From positions 1,426,001 to 1,490,000 of the forward strand of contig CP104793.1 in assembly GCA_025916135.1 (NCBI GenBank): DNA of 64,000 bases, given 5' to 3'. Under the pieces are notes generated by a model that ran no database searches, was not told the DNA's origin, and saw only the letters and a list, made by a program, of their open reading frames with translations. This stretch comes from Rhodobacteraceae bacterium D3-12 (lineage in GTDB: Bacteria; Pseudomonadota; Alphaproteobacteria; Rhodobacterales; Rhodobacteraceae). Positions 20,220 to 28,497 of this stretch are shown in pieces (the first letter of the stretch is position 1; every line of letters starts with the position of its first letter). Made by a program: the position numbers and the translations under genes.

Positions 20220-21215
20220 ATGAATATTCGACAATTTACAAGGGGTTACACCCAGAAGAACGATGCCGTCGCGTGGTGGCATCTGGCGGTCACGATGCTT
20301 GGCTATGGGCTGAGTATTTCGCTGGCGATAACCTATGCAACGGTGTGGTGGGCGGTTGTGCCGCTGACGGTTGTGGCGGGGCTGTTTGGGGTCCGGGTTT
20401 ACATGATCCAGCATGATTGCATGCACCGGGCGTTTTTTGCGTCGCGGCGGATGAATGATGTGCTGGGAGAGGCGCTCTCTCCGATCTCGCTCAGCCCTTA
20501 TGTGGCGACGCGGTATAACCACAATCTGCACCATGCGCATGTTGGTGATCTGGACCATCGCGAGGCGTTCGAGATCGACATCATGACGGTCGAGGAATTT
20601 CGCGCAGCGCCGCTGTTGCGCCAGCTTTGGTATCGGTTTTATCGCAGCCCCTTTACGCTTTTGGTGGTGGGGCCTTTTGTGCTCTATCTGGTGCTGCGGC
20701 GCTTTCCGAGAAATGGAATAAAAACAGGCGTTTACTGGGTTATCCTACATGATGCGATGGTGCTGGGATATGTCGCGATGCTCTATGCTCTGGCCGGTTG
20801 GGCCGGGGTTTTTGTGCTGCTCGGCTCGATCTATGTAGGGGCAACTTTTGGCGCGATCATCCCCTATGTGGTGCATAATTTCGAGCAGGTGTATTGGGGG
20901 CGCAAGCCGGACTACACCTATGAAAAAGGCGCGCTTGAGGGCTCGTCAGTGCTGCGGTTTGGCGGGGTTTTCGACTGGCTCACGCTGAACATTGCTTACC
21001 ACGATCTGCATCATCTGAACGCCAATATCCCGTGCTATAACCTTAAGCGGTGTTTTGAGGAATCCGGCGATTTGCTGGAGAGTTACGAGATCGGATTTCG
21101 CGAAGCGATGAGCTGTTACGGTTGGAAGCTTTATGACGAGCAGAAGGGCCGGATGGTGGGGTTCGCTGCGGCGCGGCGGGACGTCAGGCAAATGGTTAAC
21201 ACGCCCGCAGAATGA
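20220..21215 (+). CDS. Fatty acid desaturase family protein
   Basis: 331-aa integral membrane di-iron desaturase/hydroxylase. The three His boxes are present: HDCMH (about residue 66), HNLHHAH (about 101), and HDLHHLN near the C terminus, plus a HNFEQVYWG element. Three to four hydrophobic spans separate them. The family acts on acyl chains, carotenoids or related lipids; the substrate cannot be assigned here. The ATG at 20220 is preferred over the GTG at 20190, although a strong ribosome site is not evident. It is followed by the convergent TspO-like gene. Confidence 0.87.
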   Translation: MNIRQFTRGYTQKNDAVAWWHLAVTMLGYGLSISLAITYATVWWAVVPLTVVAGLFGVRVYMIQHDCMHRAFFASRRMNDVLGEALSPISLSPYVATRYNHNLHHAHVGDLDHREAFEIDIMTVEEFRAAPLLRQLWYRFYRSPFTLLVVGPFVLYLVLRRFPRNGIKTGVYWVILHDAMVLGYVAMLYALAGWAGVFVLLGSIYVGATFGAIIPYVVHNFEQVYWGRKPDYTYEKGALEGSSVLRFGGVFDWLTLNIAYHDLHHLNANIPCYNLKRCFEESGDLLESYEIGFREAMSCYGWKLYDEQKGRMVGFAAARRDVRQMVNTPAE

Positions 21216-21340
21216 ATGCGTTTTTCGCATGGATTAACCTTAACACTTCGGCGGATGCGGGGGTGACATCCGGCTGACTCTCGGCTGACATCCGGCTGCC
21301 GTTGAAAAGGTTAACGCTGTTTGAGCGAGTCGGAGGCGGT

Positions 21341-22045
21341 TTATGACCGCAGCGCGCGCAGGGTTAAGCCAGCGGTAAGCACTGCGCCCAAGGATGCGAG
21401 TGTCAAAACCGGTGTGTTCATCGGCGCGGAATTGGCGACGATGACACCGATCAGTGCCCAGAGAACGCCGCCGAGGTAAGCCGCGCTATTGGGGCGCAGC
21501 AGGTGGATCGACACCGTAATAGTGAGAGCGAGCGCCAGCGCGAGGAGCGCGGCAGTGGTGGCCCCGGTCACGCCGTAGCCCGCCAACATCAGCCCGACCG
21601 AGACCGAAGAGGCCGCGGTGAGCCAACCGGCATAAAGCCCGATCGGTTCGCGCAGCCAGAGGCGCTCGTCATTGCCCGCGCGCAGAAGCGCGGCGAGGGC
21701 GGTGGCGAGCATGAAGAAGATCAGAGCGGTCGCCCAAGGCACCGAGACCTGTGCAATGGCGAGCCAGAAGATGCCCGAGCCGAGGCTGAGGATCAGGGCA
21801 GGGCGCATCGCCTGCCAATCCGGTGAGGCGGGGTGTTTGACGAGGCCGATGGCCGCGCCGACGATAAGCCACAGATAGATCAGCCCCCAGATCGAGAAGG
21901 CATAGCCCGCAGGTTGCACCGGTGGGTCGTCTTGGGGGATGGGGAATTGCCCCGCTTCGAACCCGTTGAAGCCGGACGACAGGAAGGGAGAAAGCGCAAA
22001 GCCGACGGCCACGAGAAGGGTGAGGAGGGGCAGCGGTTTCGTCAT
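21341..22045 (-). CDS. Multi-pass membrane protein, TspO/MBR-related (tentative)
   Basis: 234-aa hydrophobic protein with about seven predicted helices. PPVQPAGYAFSIWGLIYLWLIV resembles the tryptophan-containing start of TspO/MBR-like proteins (PxxxF..WxxLY), and AGWLTAASSVSVG is similar to their fourth helix region, but the protein is longer than classic 160-aa TspO. TspO in Rhodobacter affects tetrapyrrole export and photosynthesis gene control; whether that applies here is unknown. The ATG at 22045 follows AAAGGA at a good distance; the longer reading frame upstream has no ribosome site. Confidence 0.7.
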   Translation of the reverse strand: MTKPLPLLTLLVAVGFALSPFLSSGFNGFEAGQFPIPQDDPPVQPAGYAFSIWGLIYLWLIVGAAIGLVKHPASPDWQAMRPALILSLGSGIFWLAIAQVSVPWATALIFFMLATALAALLRAGNDERLWLREPIGLYAGWLTAASSVSVGLMLAGYGVTGATTAALLALALALTITVSIHLLRPNSAAYLGGVLWALIGVIVANSAPMNTPVLTLASLGAVLTAGLTLRALRS

Positions 22046-22214
22046 CGGGAATCCTTTGATTGGACATCGGCCAGAAGGTGCCGATTTGAGGGCTAACGCC
22101 TTGGGGGCATGCAAAGTTCCCTTGCGCGGATCATTGGTTTCGTCAATATCGCCTGCGAAGGTAATATCGCCTTTGGTGAGTCGGCGTAAGGCTGGCTTTG
22201 GAGTTCTTCTTAAA

Positions 22215-22454
22215 ATGAAAAAAGCTATCGTGTTGCTTGGTGCTTCGGCGCTGGTGGCGTCTTTTGCTGTGGCTGCTGTTGCGGCCACGCCGGAAGATGT
22301 GGACGGGAACGGCGTGTTCTCGATGGAAGAAATGGTGGCGGCCTATCCGGGGCTGACCGAGGATCAGTTTCTTGAGATCGACCTTGATGAAAGCGGCGAC
22401 ATTGACGAGGGTGAGTTGATCGCGGCGATCGAGGAAGGCGTGCTCGAAGAGTAA
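22215..22454 (+). CDS. Small secreted EF-hand protein
   Basis: 79-aa exported protein. Residues 1-25 form a signal peptide (MKKAIVLLGASALVASFAVA, cut near AVAA). The mature part is acidic and has two EF-hand calcium loops: DVDGNGVFSMEE and DLDESGDIDEGE, each with Asp/Asn/Ser at ligand positions and Glu at position 12. It therefore probably binds calcium in the periplasm. Its own strong terminator follows at 22502. It is divergent from the TspO-like gene. Function beyond calcium binding is not known. Confidence 0.83.
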   Translation: MKKAIVLLGASALVASFAVAAVAATPEDVDGNGVFSMEEMVAAYPGLTEDQFLEIDLDESGDIDEGELIAAIEEGVLEE

Positions 22455-22501
22455 GCGTTTCCTGATGGGGTCTATGCCCTATTTGGACCAGTCGTAAGGT
22501 G

Positions 22502-22530
22502 GCCCCCGGTTTAGCGCCGGGGGCTTTTTG
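22502..22530 (+). terminator. Intrinsic terminator after the EF-hand gene
   Basis: GCCCCCGG (22502-22509) pairs with CCGGGGGC (22517-22524) across a 7-nt loop, followed by TTTTTG. Strong rho-independent signal. Confidence 0.88.
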
Positions 22531-22598
22531 TTTGAGGGCGACTGGCTTTGAGTGTGACTGGCTTTAAAGGCGACGGGCCCGGAACAAGGCCGGAGGCC

Positions 22599-22740
22599 GC
22601 CGGGCCATCGTCAGCCCCTCCCATGGGCTGACGATTGGGTTGGGTCGGTGCGCCACTGCTTCTGTGGGAAGACTTGGCAGGGATAAAGCGCTTTGACACC
22701 GGTGTTGGGTCGTCATCCCAGGGGCTGCCGATGGCCCGGC
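22599..22740. repeat. 142-bp element with 21-bp terminal inverted repeats and internal hairpin
   Basis: Left end GCCGGGCCATCG plus TCAGCCCCT (22599-22619) and right end (22720-22740) are reverse complements with a single mismatch, 20 of 21. Inside the left end, ATCGTCAGCCC (22607-22617) pairs perfectly with GGGCTGACGAT (22625-22635). There is no ORF. It ends 7 bp from the serS stop. It looks like a REP or MITE-like element; mobility is not shown. Confidence 0.6.
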
Positions 22741-22747
22741 TTTGCGC

Positions 22748-24178
22748 CTAGACCAGCGATCCCTCTGCCGAGAGCGTTGCCTTGCCGCCGAGATAGGGGT
22801 GCAGCACCTCGGGCAAGACGACCGAGCCATCGGCCTGTTGCCCGTTCTCAAGCACGGCAATCAGGCAGCGGCCCACGGCGAGGCCGGAGCCGTTGAGGGT
22901 GTGGACGAATTCGGGCTTGCCGCCATCGGCGGGTTTGAAGCGGGCGTTCATGCGCCGCGCTTGGAAATCGCCACAGACCGAGACGGACGAAATTTCGCGA
23001 TAGGCGTTTTGACCGGGCAGCCAGACTTCGATGTCGTGGGTGCGGCGCGCGCCAAAGCCCATGTCGCCGGTGCAGAGCACCACGGTGCGATAGGGCAGGC
23101 CGAGGCGTTCCAAGATGCCTTGGGCGCAGCCGGTCATGCGGTCAAGCTCCTCGCGGCTTTTGTCGGGGTGGGTGACCGAGACCATTTCGACCTTCTCGAA
23201 CTGGTGTTGGCGCAGCATGCCGGCGGTGTCGCGCCCGGCGCTGCCCGCTTCGGAGCGGAAGCATTGCGAATGGGCGACGTAGCGGCGGGGCAGGTAGCCC
23301 TCGTCGATGGTCATGCCGTTGACGATATTGGTCAGCGTCACCTCGGAGGTGGGGATCAGCCAAAGCTCCTCTTCGGTGGGGGCCCGCTCGTAGATATTTT
23401 CAACGGTCTCTTCTAATGTCGCTGAGCCGTCACAGAGCTTTTCCAAGTCTTCCGCCTTCTGGAATTGGACTAGCGCTTCTCGACCGAGCTTAGACCTGCC
23501 GCCAATTGTAGCGCCGAAATAGGAGTCCTCTGCGAACTTAGGGAGTTGACCGGTGCCATACATCATTTCGTTTTTAACGAGCACGGGTGTCCATGTTTCA
23601 GTAAGGCCGTTTTCGTCGATATGGGTGTTGAGCATGAATTGCGCCAGCGCCCGGTGGATGCGCGCGACGCTGCCCGAGAGCACCACAAAGCGGCTGCCCG
23701 AAAGCTTGGCGGCGGTTTCGAAATCCATGCCGGGTTTGACGCCGGTGATTTCAAAATGCTCGGCCGGGGAGAAGTCGAAGGTGGCGGGGGTGCCCCAGCG
23801 GTGGATTTCGACGTTGTCCTCTTCGTCCGCGCCTTGGGGGGTGTCCTCATAGGCGAGGTTGGGGATGGTGGCGAGCAGGTCGGTCAGCTGTTGGTCGAGG
23901 GCTTTGGCCTCGGCCTGCATCGCTGCAACGGCGGCTTTCTTCTCGGCCACTTCGGCGCGCAGGCGGTTGAATTCCTCGTCGTTGCCGGCGGCCTTGGCTG
24001 CGCCGATGGCCTTGGCGGCCTTGTTCTGATCGGCTTGGGCGGTTTCGGCGGCGAGGATTTTGGCGCGGCGGGCCTCGTCCAGCTTAAGAATGGACGACGA
24101 GACCGGCGCATCCCCACGGCGGGCAATAGCTGCGTCAAAGGCAGCGGGGTTTTCGCGGATGGCACGAATGTCATGCAT
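22748..24178 (-). CDS. serS: Seryl-tRNA synthetase with an internal insertion
   Basis: Charges tRNA-Ser and tRNA-Sec with serine. 476 aa, against about 430 for most bacterial SerRS. The N-terminal coiled-coil arm is present (residues about 30-110), as are class II motifs: motif 2 [17 protein letters not shown] with HQFEKVEM, and motif 3 [20 protein letters not shown]. Between [14 protein letters not shown] and LWLIPTSEV, where relatives have a loop of about six residues, there are 51 residues (about 221-271). This stretch uses codons rare elsewhere here (CTA, TTA, CGA, AGG). The frame stays open, so the enzyme is probably functional. Confidence 0.95.
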   Translation of the reverse strand: MHDIRAIRENPAAFDAAIARRGDAPVSSSILKLDEARRAKILAAETAQADQNKAAKAIGAAKAAGNDEEFNRLRAEVAEKKAAVAAMQAEAKALDQQLTDLLATIPNLAYEDTPQGADEEDNVEIHRWGTPATFDFSPAEHFEITGVKPGMDFETAAKLSGSRFVVLSGSVARIHRALAQFMLNTHIDENGLTETWTPVLVKNEMMYGTGQLPKFAEDSYFGATIGGRSKLGREALVQFQKAEDLEKLCDGSATLEETVENIYERAPTEEELWLIPTSEVTLTNIVNGMTIDEGYLPRRYVAHSQCFRSEAGSAGRDTAGMLRQHQFEKVEMVSVTHPDKSREELDRMTGCAQGILERLGLPYRTVVLCTGDMGFGARRTHDIEVWLPGQNAYREISSVSVCGDFQARRMNARFKPADGGKPEFVHTLNGSGLAVGRCLIAVLENGQQADGSVVLPEVLHPYLGGKATLSAEGSLV

Positions 24179-24268
24179 CGGTCTTGATCCTTCTTTGAAT
24201 CGGTTTCAGGTGCGGGCCTTATGACCGATTTAGGGGGGATGGTAAACGGGCGATTGATGGCGGGGAGA

Positions 24269-25534
24269 TTAGGCGGGTGGGGTGTAGCCGATGGAGCGCT
24301 GGAAGGCGCGCCATTGGGTGTGGTAGTCGTATGCGTTGAGGTCTTCCTTGGGCCAGTGGTCGGGCCATGGGGTGCCTTCGGGTAAAGTGACCGAGCCATC
24401 GCCGAAGATGTCGTCGAGATGCTTGACGATTTGTGGAATGTTGCTGCAATCGACGGCCTTCCAGCTTGCACCTCGAAGAGTAGCAAGCTGGAAGGTCGTT
24501 TTTCCAGAGAAACGCGCCCAGGATAAATCTGCCCCCTCCATCCGCGCGTCAAAGAGGTTTGCCCCCTTCATCCGCGCGTCAAAGAGAAATGCCCCCTCCA
24601 TCCGCGCCTCGTAGAGATTTGCCCCCTCCATCCGCGCCTCGGCGAAGTTTGCCCCCTCCATCCGCGCGCCTTGTAACAGAGCTTTGTCCAAGATTGAGGA
24701 CGTCAGATCAAAGCCTTGGAGATTGGCCCCGCGCAAATCGATGGGAACGTCATCAAACTCGTCGCCCCGCACGGTTTTGAGGCGACCCAGAGTTTGGGCG
24801 GCTTTTTCCATGTCGGAGCGGATGGGGTCGAGGCCTCGTGCCCAAGATTTGAGGGCGTCGATGGAAACATCATCGGGCGAAAGGCCGAGGTGATGTAGCG
24901 CCTGAGTGTCGCTCATTGGTTCGGTGCCGTCCCCTGGCGCGATGAGGCGTTGCCATTCGTGACGCGGATGCTCCTTGGCCGGAAATTCGCGCGATAGTTC
25001 GCGCACATAGACCGACAGCATGCGGGCGATGCGTGGGGTTTCGTCGGGGCGTTCTTGGGCGAGGCCTTCGAGCCGGTCGATGGCGGCGGCGCGGGTGACG
25101 AGGTCGTCCTGCCATTCGGTGAGGATGGTTTTGGTGGCGTCGTTATTTACTTCGCGGGTGGTCTGGCGGCGGGCGGAGAGATCGCGGGAGGCGGCGTTGA
25201 TCTTGTCGTTGAAGAGGGCTTCATCCTGAATGCGGGCTTGTTTGGCGGCGACGTAGCTGCGCCAGATGACGAAGGGCGCGCCGAGGAGGGCGGCGAGGAC
25301 GAGGCCGATGTTGCGGATGGCGCTGCCGTCGCCGTCATTCGCATAAGGTCCGAGCCGCAGGCCAGCGCGTAGAAAATCGTAGAGCGTGATGAAGGCGGCG
25401 CAGATAAGGATAAGCGCAAGCGCCATGAGCAGCCAGCCAAGGAAACCGCCGAAGTCTTGCACCTTTCTGATCTCGCTCCAGCGTTTGTAGCCGAGCCATT
25501 CCAAATTGGTTTGCTTGTTATCATTCGAACTCAA
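24269..25534 (-). CDS. Membrane-anchored pentapeptide-repeat protein
   Basis: About 421 aa. Two N-terminal membrane helices (GFLGWLLMALALILICAAF and NIGLVLAALLGAPFVIW) are followed by a cytoplasmic helical region. Then come pentapeptide repeats: LRGANLQGFDL leads into successive ARMEGAN(F/L)xxx units, forming a right-handed beta-helix. No ATG is available; the TTG at 25534 (LSSNDNKQ) is my best start, after AAAGG about 10 bases upstream, so the N terminus is uncertain. The function of this family is unknown; some soluble relatives mimic DNA, but this one is membrane-bound. Confidence 0.75.
   Translation of the reverse strand: MSSNDNKQTNLEWLGYKRWSEIRKVQDFGGFLGWLLMALALILICAAFITLYDFLRAGLRLGPYANDGDGSAIRNIGLVLAALLGAPFVIWRSYVAAKQARIQDEALFNDKINAASRDLSARRQTTREVNNDATKTILTEWQDDLVTRAAAIDRLEGLAQERPDETPRIARMLSVYVRELSREFPAKEHPRHEWQRLIAPGDGTEPMSDTQALHHLGLSPDDVSIDALKSWARGLDPIRSDMEKAAQTLGRLKTVRGDEFDDVPIDLRGANLQGFDLTSSILDKALLQGARMEGANFAEARMEGANLYEARMEGAFLFDARMKGANLFDARMEGADLSWARFSGKTTFQLATLRGASWKAVDCSNIPQIVKHLDDIFGDGSVTLPEGTPWPDHWPKEDLNAYDYHTQWRAFQRSIGYTPPA
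24531..24670. repeat. 30-bp tandem repeats inside the pentapeptide-repeat gene
   Basis: Four full 30-bp units (24531, 24561, 24591, 24621) and a partial fifth begin with GCCCCCTCCATCCGCGC or a one-base variant. Each unit encodes ten residues, that is two pentapeptides. Unit-to-unit identity is high, suggesting recent duplication or copy-number change within the gene. Confidence 0.85.
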
Positions 25535-25972
25535 AACAAAGGCGCCTTTCAACTTGTGCCTGCATTCTGCCGTGGAGTTGTAAGGATTGGAAGCGCGAGG
25601 TTGAGGGGCCGGGAGGGGTGGGGGGGAACCCCACCCTACGGGGGATGGTTGGGTGGCTCTTTGCCGGGGGCGGGCGGAGAGTGTGGGCCTAGACCGGGCT
25701 GCATCCCGGCCCGCCCCCCGATCCGCACCCCGGCAGAGCGCATTGGCGCTGTCGGGCACGGGATTGAAGGCAAGGCGATTGGCGTGGGCGGCGCTGGAAA
25801 ACGCCGTGGCGGATGCGCCCGCCCGAGGCGGGGCGCGGCCCTAGGTGCTCTAATCCGCTGGGTGGTTTGAAAACCCGCCCCAAGGGATTGCAAACGCGCG
25901 GTTCAAAGAATAGGTAACGCTCAAACGCGCGCGGGGGGTGCCGGGCGCGAAAAACGTTGAAAGGAATTCCCC
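25535..25972. other. 438-bp intergenic stretch before yajC
   Basis: Lies between the divergent pentapeptide-repeat gene and yajC. Very G/C-skewed with runs of G and C. I see no gene, tRNA or convincing hairpin terminator. It should contain the yajC-secDF promoter; AAAGGAATTCCCC directly before 25973 is the yajC ribosome site. Confidence 0.5.
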
Positions 25973-26263
25973 ATGGACGGTGGCGCTATTGCCCAGTTTC
26001 TCCCGCTTATTCTGATCTTTGCGATCATGTATTTCCTGTTGATCCGACCGCAGCAGAAGAAGATGAAAGAGCATCAGGCGATGATCGAAGCGGTGCGCCG
26101 GGGCGATCAGGTGATCACGCAGGGCGGCATCATCGGCAAGGTCACCAAGGTCAAGGACGATGGCGAGCTTGAAGTTGAAATCGCGGACGGTGTGAAGGTG
26201 CGCGTGATCAAGTCGACATTGGCGCAGGTTCTGAGCAAGACCGAGCCGGCGGCGAATTCCTAA
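25973..26263 (+). CDS. yajC: Preprotein translocase subunit YajC
   Basis: 96-aa single-helix membrane protein that associates with SecDF. The N-terminal helix is FLPLILIFAIMYFLLIRPQQKK, followed by the family signature HQAMIEAVRRGDQVITQGGIIGKV and a short cytoplasmic domain. The ATG at 25973 follows AAAGGAA. It heads the yajC, secD-like, secD, secF series, all on the plus strand with short gaps. Confidence 0.96.
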   Translation: MDGGAIAQFLPLILIFAIMYFLLIRPQQKKMKEHQAMIEAVRRGDQVITQGGIIGKVTKVKDDGELEVEIADGVKVRVIKSTLAQVLSKTEPAANS

Positions 26264-26304
26264 ACCCGCCAGAGGGCTTCTCAGACGGCTTGAAGGGTCT
26301 CAAC

Positions 26305-26799
26305 GTGCAATTTCTACGGCTATCATGGCATGCCTGCGTGTTTGCTTTTGCGACGGGGATTTCCGTTGCGGGGGCTGTGGCGGCGGATGCGGCTTGTGGG
26401 GATCGCTTCAAGATGATCGCGTGGCCGGGTGGGAGCCTTCCCAATGAGGCGCTGGTGCTGGAGCATTTTGCCGGTGGTGACGTGATCCTGACCGGGGCGC
26501 AGGTGATCAAGGCGCAGCCGTCAACCGATCAGCACAACAGGCCGGTTGTCGCCTTTCGCATGTCCGCGGAGGGCGCGCGGCTTTTTGGCGAGTATACCGC
26601 CGCGCATATTGGCGAGCCGATTGCGATTGTATTTGACGACAGGCTTTATTCTACGCCGTTCATCCGCGAGGCGATTTTTGGCGGCAGCGGCATGGTGAGC
26701 GGGTTGAAATCGGTCGCTGAGGCCCAAGACATGGCGGTGGCGATTGCCAGTCAGGCCTGTGCAGACGCACCGAAAAAAGACCCGGCAACGGGATCATAG
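26305..26799 (+). CDS. Secreted stand-alone SecD P1-head-like protein
   Basis: About 164 aa, between yajC and secD. A signal peptide (hydrophobic HACVFAFATGISVAGAVA) precedes a mature domain that matches the periplasmic P1 head of the SecD encoded next door: here QPSTDQHNRPVVAFRMSAEG, LFGEYTAAHIGEPIAIVFD and FGGSGMVSGL; in SecD QPSFDQNGQPAVTFRFDASG, RFGDYTAQNIGNPFAIVLD and SGGSGIITGR. No membrane helices follow, so it is a free periplasmic copy. The GTG at 26305 has AAGGG seven bases upstream; an in-frame TTG at 26290 is the alternative. Role in protein export is inferred from context only. Confidence 0.8.
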   Translation: MQFLRLSWHACVFAFATGISVAGAVAADAACGDRFKMIAWPGGSLPNEALVLEHFAGGDVILTGAQVIKAQPSTDQHNRPVVAFRMSAEGARLFGEYTAAHIGEPIAIVFDDRLYSTPFIREAIFGGSGMVSGLKSVAEAQDMAVAIASQACADAPKKDPATGS

Positions 26800-26810
26800 G
26801 AGACATCTGA

Positions 26811-28496
26811 ATGCTTCAGATTGATATGTGGAAGCGCGTTCTGATTTGGCTGACCGTTGTGGTTGGCCTTTTGCTGGCGCTGCCGAATGGGTTTTACACG
26901 CGGGTCGAGACGCGCAACGACGCGGTCAAGGCGATCGCCGAGGGCGGCGCGGGCAACGGTTTGGAAGAGCAGGCCGGGATGTGGCCGAGCTGGCTTCCGA
27001 GCGGGTTGGTGAACCTTGGGCTTGATCTGCGTGGCGGGGCGCATTTGCTGGCCGAGGTGCGGACGGCGGATGTTTACAAGACGCGGATCAATAGCATGTG
27101 GCCGGAAATTCGCGATATGCTGCGCGAGGAGCGCGCGACTATCGGCACGATCCGGTTGCAGCCGGGGCCGGAGGATCAGCTGCGCATTCGGGTGTCGAAC
27201 GCGGATCAGGTCGAGCGTGCGGCGAGCCTTGTGCGCGGGTTGGCACGGCCAGTAACGAGCCTGACGGCGGCGGGGGCCAATGACATCGCGGTCAGCGTCG
27301 AGGGCGACGTGATCACGGTGCAATTGAGCGCGGCAGAAAAGGCGGCGACGGACAATCGCACAGTGCTTCAGGCGTTGGAGATTATCCGCAACCGGATTGA
27401 CGAAGTGGGCACGCGAGAGCCGACCATTCAGCGTCAGGGCGCCGACCGGATCCTGATTCAGGTGCCGGGGATCGGCAGCGCCGCCGAGTTGAAGCGCATT
27501 ATCGGGACCACGGCGCAGTTGACCTTTCAGCCGGTGATTTCACGCACGGCTGACAAGACGGCAAGCGTGGGGGGCGGCGAACAGCTTCTTCCGGCCAAGG
27601 AAAACAACGACCGCAAGGACGACACGAGCGACGACATCTATTATGTTTTGGAAGCCGCACCAGTGGTGACGGGTGAGGACCTTGTTGATGCGCAGCCGAG
27701 CTTCGACCAGAACGGCCAACCGGCGGTGACCTTCCGGTTTGATGCCAGCGGCGGGCGGCGGTTTGGTGATTACACTGCGCAGAATATCGGCAACCCGTTT
27801 GCCATTGTTCTGGACGGGGAAGTCATTAGCGCGCCGACCATTCAGGCGCATATTTCGGGCGGATCGGGGATTATCACGGGGCGCTTTTCTCTGGAGGAAA
27901 GCACCGAGCTGGCTGTGTTGTTGCGCGCCGGGGCCTTGCCTGCGGGGTTGAATTTCCTTGAAGAGCGGACAATCGGGCCAGAGCTGGGTGCGGACAGCAT
28001 CGAGGCGGGCAAGATCGCCTGTATCGTGGCGTTCATTGCCGTGCTGGTGTTCATGTTCCTCAGCTATGGCATGTTCGGGATGTTTGCCAATATCGCGCTG
28101 ATTATCAATGTGGGGCTGATCTTTGGTTTGCTCTCGCTGATCGGTGCGACGCTGACCCTTCCGGGGATTGCGGGGATCGTTTTGACCATCGGGATGGCGG
28201 TTGACGCCAATGTGCTGGTGTTTGAGCGCATCCGCGAGGAGCTTAAGACCGCGAAGGGGCCAGCGCGGGCGATTGATCTGGGCTATGAGAAGGCGTTGAG
28301 CGCGATTGTGGACGCCAATATCACGACATTCATCACAGCGGTGATCCTTTATGCGGTGGGCTCGGGCCCGGTGCGGGGGTTCGCGATTACGCTGGGCATG
28401 GGGATTTTGACCTCGGTCTTTACGGCGATCTTTGTCACCCGCTTGCTTGTGGTGATCTGGTTTGAACGCCGCCGACCTAAAACGCTGGAGGTGTAA
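26811..28496 (+). CDS. secD: Protein translocase subunit SecD
   Basis: 561-aa membrane protein that with SecF uses the proton gradient to complete export through SecYEG. Helix 1 lies at residues about 8-26, followed by LGLDLRGGAHLL (hallmark of the first periplasmic segment), the P1 base and head domains, then five helices in the last 180 residues. MAVDANVLVFERIREEL is the conserved cytoplasmic-side motif in the transmembrane bundle. The start follows the secD-like gene by 11 bases and secF follows after 1 base. Confidence 0.97.
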   Translation: MLQIDMWKRVLIWLTVVVGLLLALPNGFYTRVETRNDAVKAIAEGGAGNGLEEQAGMWPSWLPSGLVNLGLDLRGGAHLLAEVRTADVYKTRINSMWPEIRDMLREERATIGTIRLQPGPEDQLRIRVSNADQVERAASLVRGLARPVTSLTAAGANDIAVSVEGDVITVQLSAAEKAATDNRTVLQALEIIRNRIDEVGTREPTIQRQGADRILIQVPGIGSAAELKRIIGTTAQLTFQPVISRTADKTASVGGGEQLLPAKENNDRKDDTSDDIYYVLEAAPVVTGEDLVDAQPSFDQNGQPAVTFRFDASGGRRFGDYTAQNIGNPFAIVLDGEVISAPTIQAHISGGSGIITGRFSLEESTELAVLLRAGALPAGLNFLEERTIGPELGADSIEAGKIACIVAFIAVLVFMFLSYGMFGMFANIALIINVGLIFGLLSLIGATLTLPGIAGIVLTIGMAVDANVLVFERIREELKTAKGPARAIDLGYEKALSAIVDANITTFITAVILYAVGSGPVRGFAITLGMGILTSVFTAIFVTRLLVVIWFERRRPKTLEV

Positions 28497-28497
28497 G

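Noticed and set aside
21264-21298. Direct repeat TGACATCCGGCTG x 2
   Set aside because: Only two 13-bp copies with a 22-bp period in a short intergenic region; too little to call an element.
24531-24670. Regular 30-bp repeats that look a little like a CRISPR array
   Set aside because: Units follow each other with no spacers and lie in frame in the pentapeptide gene; no cas gene is present.
25535-25972. Possible RNA gene in the 438-bp gap before yajC
   Set aside because: No tRNA-like fold or conserved arm could be seen by eye; only G/C-rich runs.
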